From Acidocella sp. 35-58-6 (lineage in GTDB: Bacteria > Pseudomonadota > Alphaproteobacteria > Acetobacterales > Acetobacteraceae), in the NCBI GenBank assembly GCA_002281005.1, contig NCFD01000005.1:1-15142 (forward strand): 15,142 bases of DNA, read 5' to 3'. The notes beneath the pieces are model-generated. The model did no database searches, was not told the DNA's origin, and was given only the letters and a program-made list of their open reading frames with translations. The translations under genes were made by a program, and so were the position numbers. Positions 1 through 6,045 of the stretch are shown piece by piece. The stretch's first letter is position 1. Each line of letters starts with the position of its first letter.

Positions 1-851
1 ACCTGCTCGGGCTGCTCCCGGATCAGCGCGGCATTGCGCCGCGCTGACTCCTCATCGATCCGCACCCGCGACACCGGCTTGCCGCGCCGCGCCATCTGCG
101 TTGCATGCACGCCCACATACTGCGTCGGCTCAATCTCCAGCCCGCGCTCCTGATGCGAGCGATGGTCAATCCGCACATCCAGCCCGGCCCGCGCCAGATG
201 CGTATTGCTCAACTGCTCCCAGCTAATCCGCATATCCCGCAACTGTTCATGCGTTGTCGGCAATCCCAGCGCCACCAGTCTGCCGTTCTCCAGCTCAAGC
301 TCGGATTTCTCGCCCAGGCCGAAGGCGGCGGCTGGCGCTGCACCTTCCCCGGCACCTACGGCGCCGGCCATTACTACCCGGCGCGTCGTCAGCATGATAT
401 GCGCGTGATGGTTCAACACGCTGCTGTCACGGTGCGGGCTATGGATCGCAAAATCTACCGCCACCCCGTACCGATCGGCCAGGCTTTGGGCAAATTCGCG
501 CGTCAGCTCTACCCGCTGCTCAGCCGTCAACTCGTGTGGCAAGGCAACCTCGACCTCCCGTGCCACCCGCGCATCCTTGCGTTTCTCGGCGGCCTCCGCC
601 GCGTTCCACAATGTCGAACGCGCTCGCGCCCACCCCAGACCAGGACTCTGGATCGGGCGGCCGTCCTCCGCCATCCTGTCACCAGGCAGCACGATTTCTG
701 AATGTTCAACGCCTGAACGCCTGGTAAAATCATGGATGAGGCCATCGCGTTCATTGGTCAGCTTTTCGGCCGACCGATAGGCGATAGCCGCCACGGCACT
801 TCTGCCGGATGCCCGCGAGATGGGCTTCACGCTCAAATGATAGATCGCCAT
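1..851 (-). CDS. mobA: MobA/MobL-family (MOBQ) relaxase, N-terminal part, runs off left edge
   Basis: The relaxase nicks one DNA strand at oriT, stays covalently bound to it through a tyrosine and leads it into the recipient. Reading back from an ATG at 849-851 gives 283 codons open to the window edge, beginning MAIYHLSVKP. Tyr25, in AAIAYRSAEK, sits where R1162 MobA has its nicking tyrosine. The metal-binding histidine motif reads NHHAHIML (about residues 147-154), with His137 before it; the family more often has NPHAH. The motif EIEPTQYVGVHAT further on is typical of MobA/MobL proteins. The C-terminal part (primase or helicase in long homologues) lies outside the window. The oriT-like sequence starts 24 bp upstream, and TraD- and TraG-like genes run the other way, the usual layout of MOBQ plasmids. 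The start has only a weak ribosome-binding site. The family call is secure. Confidence 0.93.
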   Translation of the reverse strand, partial: MAIYHLSVKPISRASGRSAVAAIAYRSAEKLTNERDGLIHDFTRRSGVEHSEIVLPGDRMAEDGRPIQSPGLGWARARSTLWNAAEAAEKRKDARVAREVEVALPHELTAEQRVELTREFAQSLADRYGVAVDFAIHSPHRDSSVLNHHAHIMLTTRRVVMAGAVGAGEGAAPAAAFGLGEKSELELENGRLVALGLPTTHEQLRDMRISWEQLSNTHLARAGLDVRIDHRSHQERGLEIEPTQYVGVHATQMARRGKPVSRVRIDEESARRNAALIREQPEQ

Positions 852-874
852 CGCGCTGCACTCTATCAAGTACT

Positions 875-905
875 GAGTTGCGCAGCAACTCGTAAGTGCG
901 CACAC
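875..905 (+). other. oriT: Origin of transfer (oriT), R1162/RSF1010-like
   Basis: A perfect inverted repeat, GAGTTGC (875-881), GCA, GCAACTC (885-891), is followed at once by GTAAGTGCGCACAC (892-905). In R1162/RSF1010-type oriTs a short inverted repeat is followed by a core GTAAGTGCGCCCT, nicked after TAAGTGCG. The arrangement and the TAAGTGCGC core match; only the bases after the expected nick differ. By analogy the nick would fall near 900/901. The core is itself part of a small palindrome (AAGTG-CGCA-CACTT), which may also bind protein. It lies between the divergent relaxase and traD-like genes. The motif is seen directly; the function comes from the family comparison. Confidence 0.82.
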
Positions 906-1050
906 TTGTCTTACTTTAACGGACACAAACGAGGCAGGATCAGTCGCAATCTGGCAACGGATGACTACCAGAATCACAAGCCAAATCCAGGCAGAATATA
1001 GTTAGATATGAATACGCAACAAATTACTAAAAATTCGGTTGAGGTACGGA

Positions 1051-1077
1051 CATAAGGCAAAGATTCATCGCATAAGG
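1051..1077 (+). repeat. CATAAGG direct repeat upstream of the traD-like gene
   Basis: CATAAGG occurs at 1051-1057 and again at 1071-1077, exactly 20 bp apart, about 60 bp before the traD-like start. Two helical turns would put both copies on one DNA face, as for a dimeric regulator or relaxosome protein. The rest of the 906-1133 gap is fairly AT-rich; I see no further gene and no promoter there that I trust. Two 7-mers may occur by chance. Confidence 0.25.
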
Positions 1078-1133
1078 TAGTGTTTAGAGAAGGCCGCAAA
1101 GAGCCATGACGCTATACAAGAGAGGATCGACAC

Positions 1134-1514
1134 ATGGCGCAAAAATCCATCGAGGAACGGCTTTCCCAACTCGACTCACAGCGTAAGGCATTACAGGCGC
1201 GGCTCATCAAGCAAGAGCGGGCCAAGGATACGCGGCGGAAAATCCTGCTCGGCGCGCTGGTGCTGGAAAAAATCGACAACGGGCATGAGGCCGATAAGCC
1301 CCTCTTGGCCTGGTTGCGGACCACCCTGCCTGGCTATCTCACGCGGCCGGACGATAAAGCCCTGTTCGACGATCTGCTGAAATCGGCGCCGGATGCCGCG
1401 CCGTTTGGCGCGGCATCCGGCGCTCCCTCCCCTGCCCTCACCGCCTCGGGTTCGCCCGGCAACGGTGGCGCGGGCCAAAGCGATCTTCTCGGCGGCCGGG
1501 AGACCGGGACATGA
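1134..1514 (+). CDS. traD: TraD-like relaxosome accessory / mobilisation protein
   Basis: A 126-residue protein that probably helps the relaxase bind and open oriT. Residues 1-40 form a charged helical, probably coiled-coil stretch (IEERLSQLDSQRKALQARL). Next comes the core around RRKILLGALVLEKI, as in small conjugal proteins annotated TraD/MobC in alphaproteobacterial plasmids, then a helical segment to about residue 85 and a disordered Ala/Gly/Pro/Ser-rich tail. The start is ATG 1134, with AGAGAGG about 8 bases upstream. It lies first in a rightward operon with traG (32-bp gap), divergent from the relaxase across oriT. No catalytic motif is seen. The family call rests on length, the core motif and position; the exact subfamily (TraD, TraC or MobC) is uncertain. 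Confidence 0.75.
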   Translation: MAQKSIEERLSQLDSQRKALQARLIKQERAKDTRRKILLGALVLEKIDNGHEADKPLLAWLRTTLPGYLTRPDDKALFDDLLKSAPDAAPFGAASGAPSPALTASGSPGNGGAGQSDLLGGRETGT

Positions 1515-1546
1515 GGATGCAAAATAGACGCGCCAGGGGCTAGGCC

Positions 1547-3199
1547 GTGCGAGTCCTGCGCGCCCTCCGTAACATGCTCGTGGCGGCCGTGCGCGATCCA
1601 CTCTCCACCTTCCTCGCCATTTTGTGGAGTCCGCTGACGGCCGGGGGCTATATCGCCAAACTGCTCTTCATCCTCGCGGTCATCTTTTTTATCGCCTATG
1701 ACGTGATCGAGCTGCTCGCGGCCGTCTTCCACTTGCAGCGGAATTTCCCGGCCCAGCTCGTCATTTATATTTTCATGTTTGTCGTCACCGCAGCACTCGG
1801 CTGGCGCTGGCTCACCGCGCCCCTGCTCCGGCATTTCGGCGACAAGGCCAGCGACACCCACGGCTCGGCCAGGTTCGCCACCAAACAAGAGACGGCCCGC
1901 CTGGCGCAAAGTGCTACCGGCCTGCTCGTCGGGCGTGATGTCAAAACTGGCAAACTTCTCCGCTACGCCGGCCCGGCGCATCTGCTGACTATCGCCCCGA
2001 CACGCAGCGGCAAGGGGGTGGGCACCATCATACCGAATCTGCTAACGGCTCGGCGCGCCGTGGTCTGCATCGACCCCAAGGGCGAGAACGCCCGAATCGC
2101 GGGCCGCGCCCGCGAACAGCTCGGCCCGCTGCACGTCCTCGACCCTTTCGGCGTCACCGGCCGGCCCTCGGCCGCGTTCAATCCCCTCGCCGCTTTGGAT
2201 GCGGCGAGTCTGGATGTCGCGGAGGATGCCGCCAGCCTCGCCGATGCCCTGGTCTATGACACGCCGAACGAGGGCGGTGAGGCGCATTGGAACGAGGAGG
2301 CCAAGGCGCTCATCGCCGGAATCATCCTCTACGTCATCGCCGAGGAACCGCCCGAACGGCGCACGCTCGCCACGCTGCGCGATTTGCTCACCAGTGCGCC
2401 GGAGGATTTTAATGCGCTGCTGTCGCGGATGCAGGGCACCGCGGCGGCCGGCAATCTCATCGCCCGCGCGGCCAATCGCCACCGGGGCAAGTCCGACGCC
2501 GAGGCCGCTGGCGTGCTCTCCACCGCCCAGCGCCATACGCATTTCCTGGATAGCCCGCGCATGACGGCGGTGTTGGGCAGGTCTGATTTTAGCTTCGCCG
2601 ATCTTAAGGCGGGCCTGGCGACGGTGTTCCTCGTGCTGCCACCGGATCGCCTCGCCACCTATTCCCGGTGGCTCCGCTTGATGCTGACGCAAAGCCTCCA
2701 GGACATGGCGCGCACCCCAGCCAGGCCGGCGGCGCCGGTGCTGTTCCTGCTGGATGAATTCGCCGCCCTGGGGCACCTGGCACCCATCGAGCGCGCCATG
2801 GGATTGATGGCGGGCTATGGCGTCCAGCTCTGGCCCATCCTCCAGGATGTCCACCAGCTCCGCGCCACATACGGCCAGCGTGCCGGGACATTCTTGAGCA
2901 ACGCCGGAATGCTCCAGGTATTCGGGGTTAACGATCATGAAAGCGCGCGCCTGGTCTCCGATCTGCTCGGCCAGGAAACCATCGTTTTTGAAACCGCATC
3001 GCGCGCCCTGGATAGCCAGGAATCCGGCCTCTCCTACAGCGAGCAACACACCGGCCGGCCGCTGCTCACCCCCGATGAAGTCCGCAACCTGCCGGAAAGC
3101 CGCGCGCTGCTCTTCCCGGCCGGCAAACGCCCCATCCTGGCGCGAAAGCTGCGCTACTATGCCGATGCCGAATTTGCCCGGCTATACGACCGGGCATGA
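1547..3199 (+). CDS. traG: TraG/VirD4-type IV secretion coupling ATPase
   Basis: A membrane-anchored hexameric ATPase that brings the relaxase-DNA complex to a type IV secretion channel. Of 550 residues, about 36-60 and 69-88 are hydrophobic membrane segments. THGSARFAT near residue 104 is the usual TraG entry motif. Walker A is PTRSGKG (151-157), Walker B is VLFLLDEF (398-405), and WPILQDVHQL (about 429-438) is the conserved sensor region. The length is slightly shorter than Ti-plasmid TraG, and the domain order is complete. The start is GTG 1547 with AGGGG about 8 bases upstream; ATG 1574 would cost nine residues. No mating-pore (virB/trb) genes are seen here, so this segment suggests a mobilisable plasmid or a split transfer region. 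It converges with a broken minus-strand gene after a 27-bp gap. Confidence 0.95.
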   Translation: MRVLRALRNMLVAAVRDPLSTFLAILWSPLTAGGYIAKLLFILAVIFFIAYDVIELLAAVFHLQRNFPAQLVIYIFMFVVTAALGWRWLTAPLLRHFGDKASDTHGSARFATKQETARLAQSATGLLVGRDVKTGKLLRYAGPAHLLTIAPTRSGKGVGTIIPNLLTARRAVVCIDPKGENARIAGRAREQLGPLHVLDPFGVTGRPSAAFNPLAALDAASLDVAEDAASLADALVYDTPNEGGEAHWNEEAKALIAGIILYVIAEEPPERRTLATLRDLLTSAPEDFNALLSRMQGTAAAGNLIARAANRHRGKSDAEAAGVLSTAQRHTHFLDSPRMTAVLGRSDFSFADLKAGLATVFLVLPPDRLATYSRWLRLMLTQSLQDMARTPARPAAPVLFLLDEFAALGHLAPIERAMGLMAGYGVQLWPILQDVHQLRATYGQRAGTFLSNAGMLQVFGVNDHESARLVSDLLGQETIVFETASRALDSQESGLSYSEQHTGRPLLTPDEVRNLPESRALLFPAGKRPILARKLRYYADAEFARLYDRA

Positions 3200-3226
3200 G
3201 GCCCCTGCCCTGCCTTACCCGGTTCG

Positions 3227-3450
3227 TTATGGCGACGGCGCCGCCTGGCGTGATGCAAGCCAGCCCTCGGCCTCGTCCATGGCTTCCGCATAGGCTTCGG
3301 TTTTCGATTCCTCGGTCTCCGATGCCGGAAACACACCGCTGCCAACTTCCTCACCATCTTCGATCAGGCGTAGGCGCCACCCTCCCCAAGCTCGGGGCCA
3401 CGCGGACCAATCTCATAGCGTGAGCCAGGCTGCGCAATCTCTGCCGTCAT
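3227..3450 (-). pseudogene. Small plasmid protein of unknown function, broken by a one-base deletion
   Basis: From ATG 3448-3450, preceded on the minus strand by AGAGG about 6 bases upstream, the frame reads MTAEIAQPGSRYEIGPRGPE and continues LGEGG before hitting a stop after AYA. One frame over, the sequence continues smoothly as WRLRLIEDGEEVGSGVFPAS and on to SRQAAPSP and a stop at 3227. The span is 224 bases, one short of 75 codons, so a single lost base in the GGTGG run (around 3372-3378) explains it. The composite is an acidic protein of about 74 residues, GPRGPELG-x-GWRLRL-EDGEE, of a kind I associate with small hypothetical genes next to mob/tra loci. Function unknown. A sequencing error or programmed frameshift is possible; decay is simplest. 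Confidence 0.68.
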
Positions 3451-3663
3451 GTCGAACCTCTCGCACTTTGTTTTATGGTTGCCGCCAGAAGGGGGATGCT
3501 CTGCCTACGCTGTGACCCCTCCGGGACACTTGAGCAAGGAAATTGTTTGGTCTCTGGATGGCTCTATGCCTTCACAAACCGCTAGATTGGTTGAGCCGCT
3601 GTCTCCTAAAAATCTTCTTCCTCATGAGCGCCTTGCGGTGTTGCAAAAACCACCGGCAGTGTG

Positions 3664-3720
3664 TGCCAGAGCGAGCGCGTAGCGGGAGCCGCATAGCGCG
3701 GCCCGTAGGGCCGTCTGGCA
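3664..3720. repeat. Complex palindromic element (outer stem enclosing two hairpins)
   Basis: TGCCAGA (3664-3670) pairs with TCTGGCA (3714-3720). Inside are two hairpins side by side: GCGC-gta-GCGG-gag-CCGC-ata-GCGC (3675-3699) and GGCCC-GTA-GGGCC (3700-3712). Together they can fold as a three-way junction in single-stranded DNA or RNA. It ends 21 bp before the DnaA box. No T-run follows, so a plain terminator is unlikely. A single-strand initiation site, a structural edge of the origin or a small RNA are possible. The rest of the gene-free stretch 3451-3741 shows only an unconvincing open frame. Confidence 0.6.
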
Positions 3721-3741
3721 TTGCCAGCTTTCTGTGTTCAG

Positions 3742-3750
3742 TTATCCACA
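3742..3750 (+). promoter_or_regulatory. DnaA box, exact consensus
   Basis: TTATCCACA matches the strict R-type DnaA box exactly. It stands directly left of the AT-rich stretch, where host DnaA would help RepA open the origin. Confidence 0.85.
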
Positions 3751-3804
3751 GCGTAAAAGTTCAATTTCTCTTAAATTCAGATTCAGCCGAAAATTTACAT
3801 TTTA

Positions 3805-3817
3805 TATCAAATGCTTG
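3805..3817 (+). promoter_or_regulatory. IHF-binding site
   Basis: TATCAAATGCTTG matches the IHF consensus WATCAANNNNTTR at every fixed position. It lies between the AT-rich stretch and the first iteron, where a sharp bend would bring RepA and DnaA close to the unwinding region. Binding is inferred from the match and position. Confidence 0.6.
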
Positions 3818-3828
3818 CGACCACTTAG

Positions 3829-3916
3829 TCAGACCAAACGGGCGGTTATCCAGGACTAAGTGGGCGGGGAATTCAGACCAAACGGGCGGCTTATTCAGAC
3901 TAAACGGGCGGCCCCC
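3829..3916 (+). repeat. Four RepA iterons, 22-bp period
   Basis: Copies begin at 3829, 3851, 3873 and 3895, exactly 22 bp apart (two helical turns). Copies 1 and 3 read TCAGACCAAACGGGCGG; copy 4 has one change (TCAGACTAAACGGGCGG). Copy 2 is degenerate (CAGGACTAAGTGGGCGG) but keeps the phase and the GGGCGG end. The spacing bases after the core also partly match (TTAT). These are the probable RepA binding sites for initiation and copy-number control. Confidence 0.9.
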
Positions 3917-4055
3917 GACTCGGTGTTCCCGCCTCGGCAAAGGGGCGCAAATTTCCTTGCCAAAGGTACGATTTTGTTTCTTTTAACCACCAAACACACC
4001 TTAAAAACGTCTTTTGCACGCCAACGGGACGCTAGTTTTTACCCGCGAACGAGCA

Positions 4056-4075
4056 ATTCAGACCAAACGGGCGGC
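4056..4075 (+). repeat. Outlying fifth iteron
   Basis: ATTCAGACCAAACGGGCGGC is a full-quality copy of the iteron, 163 bp from the nearest cluster copy and just past the 3' end of the VOC gene. A distant iteron of this kind could support handcuffing or looping by RepA. Confidence 0.85.
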
Positions 4076-4096
4076 CTATGCTCCCTGGCGCCTGAA

Positions 4097-4522
4097 TTAA
4101 GCAAGCGGTCTTTCCCCCAAATCCATCACGAGGCGCAGCAAGTAGCCGTCCGGGTCCTTCACTAAGAATTGCCGCTGCCCCACCTCGATCTTATCAGCTC
4201 GATACCATTTCTCCTCGCTCTCCATGAAAAGAGGCCATCCCGCTTCAGCTAATTTCGAAATGATGGGTTCGATCTCCGGCACCTCAATTTGAAAATTGAT
4301 CCCCCGGCCCAAAGGTTTATCGAGAGCCCCCGTTATCCATTGTCGCTCGTTGTGGTCTCGCTGCTCCAGCATGACTTGCGCGCCATCGAGATTGAGATAA
4401 GCAAATTTGCTCTCCGCGCGGTCATAAAGGACCGCAAATCCAACCAGATCACACCAAAACCGTATGCTGGATGAGAGATCGTCAACTATCAGCTCAGGCA
4501 CGAGTTTTGCCCATGTATCCAT
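4097..4522 (-). CDS. VOC-fold (glyoxalase / bleomycin-resistance-like) protein
   Basis: A 141-residue cytosolic protein with the vicinal-oxygen-chelate fold. The start chosen is ATG 4520-4522, giving MDTWAKLVPELIVDDLSSSI, the usual first strand and helix of the family; an earlier ATG would add 15 residues that do not fit. The pattern of two beta-alpha-beta-beta-beta units is visible: FWCDLVGFAVLYD, then FAYLNLDGAQVMLEQRD, and later INFQIEV and VKDPDGYLLRLV. The bleomycin-resistance group binds the drug as a dimer; other members are metal-dependent dioxygenases or glyoxalases. The substrate cannot be read from sequence, so drug binding is only a possibility. The gene sits between the iterons and repA on the opposite strand, an unusual place for a cargo gene. 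Its ribosome-binding site is weak. Confidence 0.85.
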   Translation of the reverse strand: MDTWAKLVPELIVDDLSSSIRFWCDLVGFAVLYDRAESKFAYLNLDGAQVMLEQRDHNERQWITGALDKPLGRGINFQIEVPEIEPIISKLAEAGWPLFMESEEKWYRADKIEVGQRQFLVKDPDGYLLRLVMDLGERPLA

Positions 4523-4602
4523 GATTTTTCTTAGCCCATCAGTGCGAAAGCGTCTTGTACAGAGCAAATGCTACAAGAAAATGGTTTAGCCGAACTCTTA
4601 AT

Positions 4603-4641
4603 TCAGACCAGACTTGACTATAAGTCCTGTTCCGGTATAGC
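4603..4641 (+). promoter_or_regulatory. repA promoter with a partial iteron (probable autoregulation)
   Basis: TTGACT (4614-4619), a 16-bp spacer and TATAGC (4636-4641) make a good sigma-70-type promoter. Transcription would start near 4648-4649, at or next to the repA ATG. Just upstream of, and touching, the -35 box is TCAGACCA (4603-4610), the left half of the iteron, so RepA could bind here and repress its own gene, as is known for several iteron plasmids. Promoter and half-site are seen; repression is inferred. Confidence 0.65.
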
Positions 4642-4648
4642 TTCTCGC

Positions 4649-5476
4649 ATGAGCCTTACGATTTCTCAAAAAACCAACGCGGCGGGGTTTCCCAAGCCTA
4701 GTGAGCTGATTGAGATTACCGGTGCCCATCAACTTGAGGCGGCCGATCGTGCCATCCAAAACATGCTATTCCAGCACGCCCACGACAGCGGCCGGATGAC
4801 CAGCCCGGATGCTGAGTGGGAAATCACCTTCGCCGAGATACGCCGCCCCTTGTCGAAGCACGAGAGCAATGACCGTGTAAGGGCCAGCCTAGACAAGCTC
4901 ATGAGCATCCAGGTCGTGGTTCACTACCTGAACGGCCGCGGCGAGCCACGGACGATGAAAACGCACCTGCTGGAATTCACCGACACGGACGACCGTGACG
5001 GCGACAACGCAACAGTCGTGTTTGGCATCCCGAAAAAGCTGCGGACCGCCTTGGCCCGCTCCAATCGCTGGGGGCGGGTACGCTGCGAAGTCACTTATGC
5101 GATGACCAGCAAGTACGCCATCGCGCTCTACGAGCTTGTATGCCTCAGAATCAACCTTCAGACCTGCATTGACCGGTTCCCCATGGAACGGTTCCGGGAG
5201 CTGATGGGGGTTCCCCCAAACGCCTATGCCGACGGCCAAGATTTTCGCCGAAAGGTGATTGAGCCGGCGGTTCTTGAGGTGAACAAACTGTCTGACCTGC
5301 ATGTCGATATCGAGTTGAAGCGCAAGCACGCGCGGGCGCCTGTCCATGAGGTTGTAGTGGTCTGGCGAAAGCAAGAGGGCGAGGAGTTCCGCGCCTCGAT
5401 GCAGGAGCGGGATCGCAGCAAGGTTGGCCGGAAAGCGCGATTGAGGGGAAAAGTCGAAGCAATTTCAATTAGCTAG
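4649..5476 (+). CDS. repA: Plasmid replication initiator, Rep_3 family
   Basis: The initiator binds iterons and recruits the host replication machinery. From ATG 4649 it has 275 residues, beginning MSLTISQKTNAAGFPKPSEL. Rep_3 proteins consist of two winged-helix domains. Here the first covers about residues 20-125 and the second about 140-250, with the typical SKYAIALYELVCLR helix and KVIEPAVLEVNKLSDLHV, the DNA-binding region. A basic tail (KVGRKARLRGK) follows. The open frame extends back to 4568, but those codons overlap the promoter and half iteron, so the later ATG is preferred. No ribosome-binding site precedes it, in keeping with leaderless translation. It converges with the GIY-YIG gene across a palindrome. 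Confidence in the family is high; the start is moderately certain. Confidence 0.93.
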   Translation: MSLTISQKTNAAGFPKPSELIEITGAHQLEAADRAIQNMLFQHAHDSGRMTSPDAEWEITFAEIRRPLSKHESNDRVRASLDKLMSIQVVVHYLNGRGEPRTMKTHLLEFTDTDDRDGDNATVVFGIPKKLRTALARSNRWGRVRCEVTYAMTSKYAIALYELVCLRINLQTCIDRFPMERFRELMGVPPNAYADGQDFRRKVIEPAVLEVNKLSDLHVDIELKRKHARAPVHEVVVVWRKQEGEEFRASMQERDRSKVGRKARLRGKVEAISIS

Positions 5477-5514
5477 ATTTTCGTATTTTTATATATTCAA
5501 ATATACGAATAGCT
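5471..5514. terminator. AT-rich inverted repeat between convergent genes (possible two-way terminator)
   Basis: TTCGTAT (5480-5486) pairs with ATACGAA (5503-5509), and the outer AGCTA (5471-5475) with TAGCT (5510-5514). The repeat covers the stop codon of repA and reaches that of the GIY-YIG gene. T-rich and A-rich strands flank it, so it may stop transcription from both sides, though its stem is AT-rich and weak. It also holds ATTTTCGTATTT and TATATTCAAA, motifs found again around the par cassette, so it may instead bind a plasmid protein. Confidence 0.45.
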
Positions 5515-5998
5515 AATGAGTATCAAAGTCATTGTACGGCGTTTCGAGACAGACCGCCGCATAAATCTCTAAAAGGCACTGGCAGGTTGGGTCCTTTTCT
5601 TCGACCCAGCGATAATCCATGGCGCGGATGCGCTCTTTCGCTTCTATGAAGGCTTTGCCAAATGTAGCGTCCAGCGCTAGGTGCTTTCGGCTACCTTCGC
5701 CCTTTTTATATGTTGCCTTCAGGAATCCCGTGGCCTCCCGCGCTAGCTTGAAGGCGAATGCTGCTTCCCGCTCGGTTTTCGAGGGTCCCCAATGGTTCTT
5801 ATATCGCTGGAAAAGCCGGTTAGAGCGCCCGACGTACAGATGGCGTCCCTGCTCCGTGAAAAGGTAAATGCCACGCTTTGCGGCTTGGTCCCCAACGCCA
5901 TAATTGGGCTTAGCTCCCCCGGTAACGGGGCTTTTCGATAGTAGGTTCAAGTATGCGGGGTGCAGCCGGTCCACAAACGCGGCAAATTTAGTGTCCAT
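5513..5998 (-). CDS. GIY-YIG-domain nuclease-like protein
   Basis: A 161-residue protein carrying a GIY-YIG fold, the catalytic domain of homing endonucleases, UvrC and some restriction enzymes. The two signature strands are RGIYLFT (GIY at 43-45) and LYVGRSNRL (YVG at 55-57, Arg58), followed by FQRYKNH with the usual Arg and His. A late acidic residue in the LEIYAAVCLET region and Asn in TPYNDFD are candidates for the remaining active-site positions. No separate DNA-binding or methyltransferase domain is present, so it is neither a typical homing enzyme nor an obvious restriction system. It lies 47 bp after the parG-like gene on the same strand, probably cotranscribed with parA-parG, and is bracketed by shared AT-rich motifs. 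Its role is unknown; plasmid maintenance or exclusion are guesses. Confidence 0.82.
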   Translation of the reverse strand: MDTKFAAFVDRLHPAYLNLLSKSPVTGGAKPNYGVGDQAAKRGIYLFTEQGRHLYVGRSNRLFQRYKNHWGPSKTEREAAFAFKLAREATGFLKATYKKGEGSRKHLALDATFGKAFIEAKERIRAMDYRWVEEKDPTCQCLLEIYAAVCLETPYNDFDTH

Positions 5999-6011
5999 AA
6001 AACGCCCACTT

Positions 6012-6042
6012 CATATTTTTAGAAATTCGCATTTTCGTATTT
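6012..6042. repeat. AT-rich repeated motifs between parG-like and GIY-YIG genes
   Basis: CATATTTTT (6012-6020) recurs at 7008-7016, before parA. ATTTTCGTATTT (6031-6042) recurs exactly at 5477-5488, beyond the far end of the GIY-YIG gene. These shared words in otherwise GC-rich DNA suggest operators or centromere repeats for the ParG-like protein. AT bias could produce part of the similarity. Confidence 0.4.
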
Positions 6043-6045
6043 ATG

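Larger units (their letters stand above)
3742..4075. other. oriV: Iteron-type plasmid replication origin (oriV)
   Basis: The parts lie in the order of iteron plasmids: a perfect DnaA box (3742-3750), an AT-rich unwinding stretch (about 3752-3812), a perfect IHF consensus (3805-3817), four phased iterons (3829-3916) and an outlying iteron (4056-4075). A Rep_3-family initiator follows at 4649, beyond one minus-strand gene. The stretch 3917-4055 between the iteron cluster and the outlying iteron holds no gene I can support. Each component is visible in the sequence; the function is inferred from the established model for iteron plasmids. Confidence 0.88.

Noticed and set aside
105..701. Plus-strand open frame of 198 codons at the left edge
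   Set aside because: It lies antisense to the relaxase, whose motifs are unmistakable on the minus strand. Composition is Arg/Pro-rich as expected of a shadow frame.
2042..3049. Minus-strand frame of 335 codons opposite traG
   Set aside because: Long antisense frames are common over GC-rich genes; traG has both Walker motifs and normal length on the plus strand.
3449..3682. Plus-strand open frame of 77 codons (MSNLSHFVLWLPPEGG...)
   Set aside because: It has no convincing ribosome-binding site, its start overlaps the start of the minus-strand gene, its end lies inside the palindromic element and no domain pattern is seen.
3543..4165. Two overlapping plus-strand frames across the origin
   Set aside because: They translate iterons and AT-rich origin DNA and show repeated peptide only because the DNA repeats. 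Not genes.
4568..4648. Earlier start for repA adding 27 residues
   Set aside because: The added codons cover the promoter and half iteron, and no ribosome-binding site precedes them. The sequence typical of the family begins at 4649 or later.
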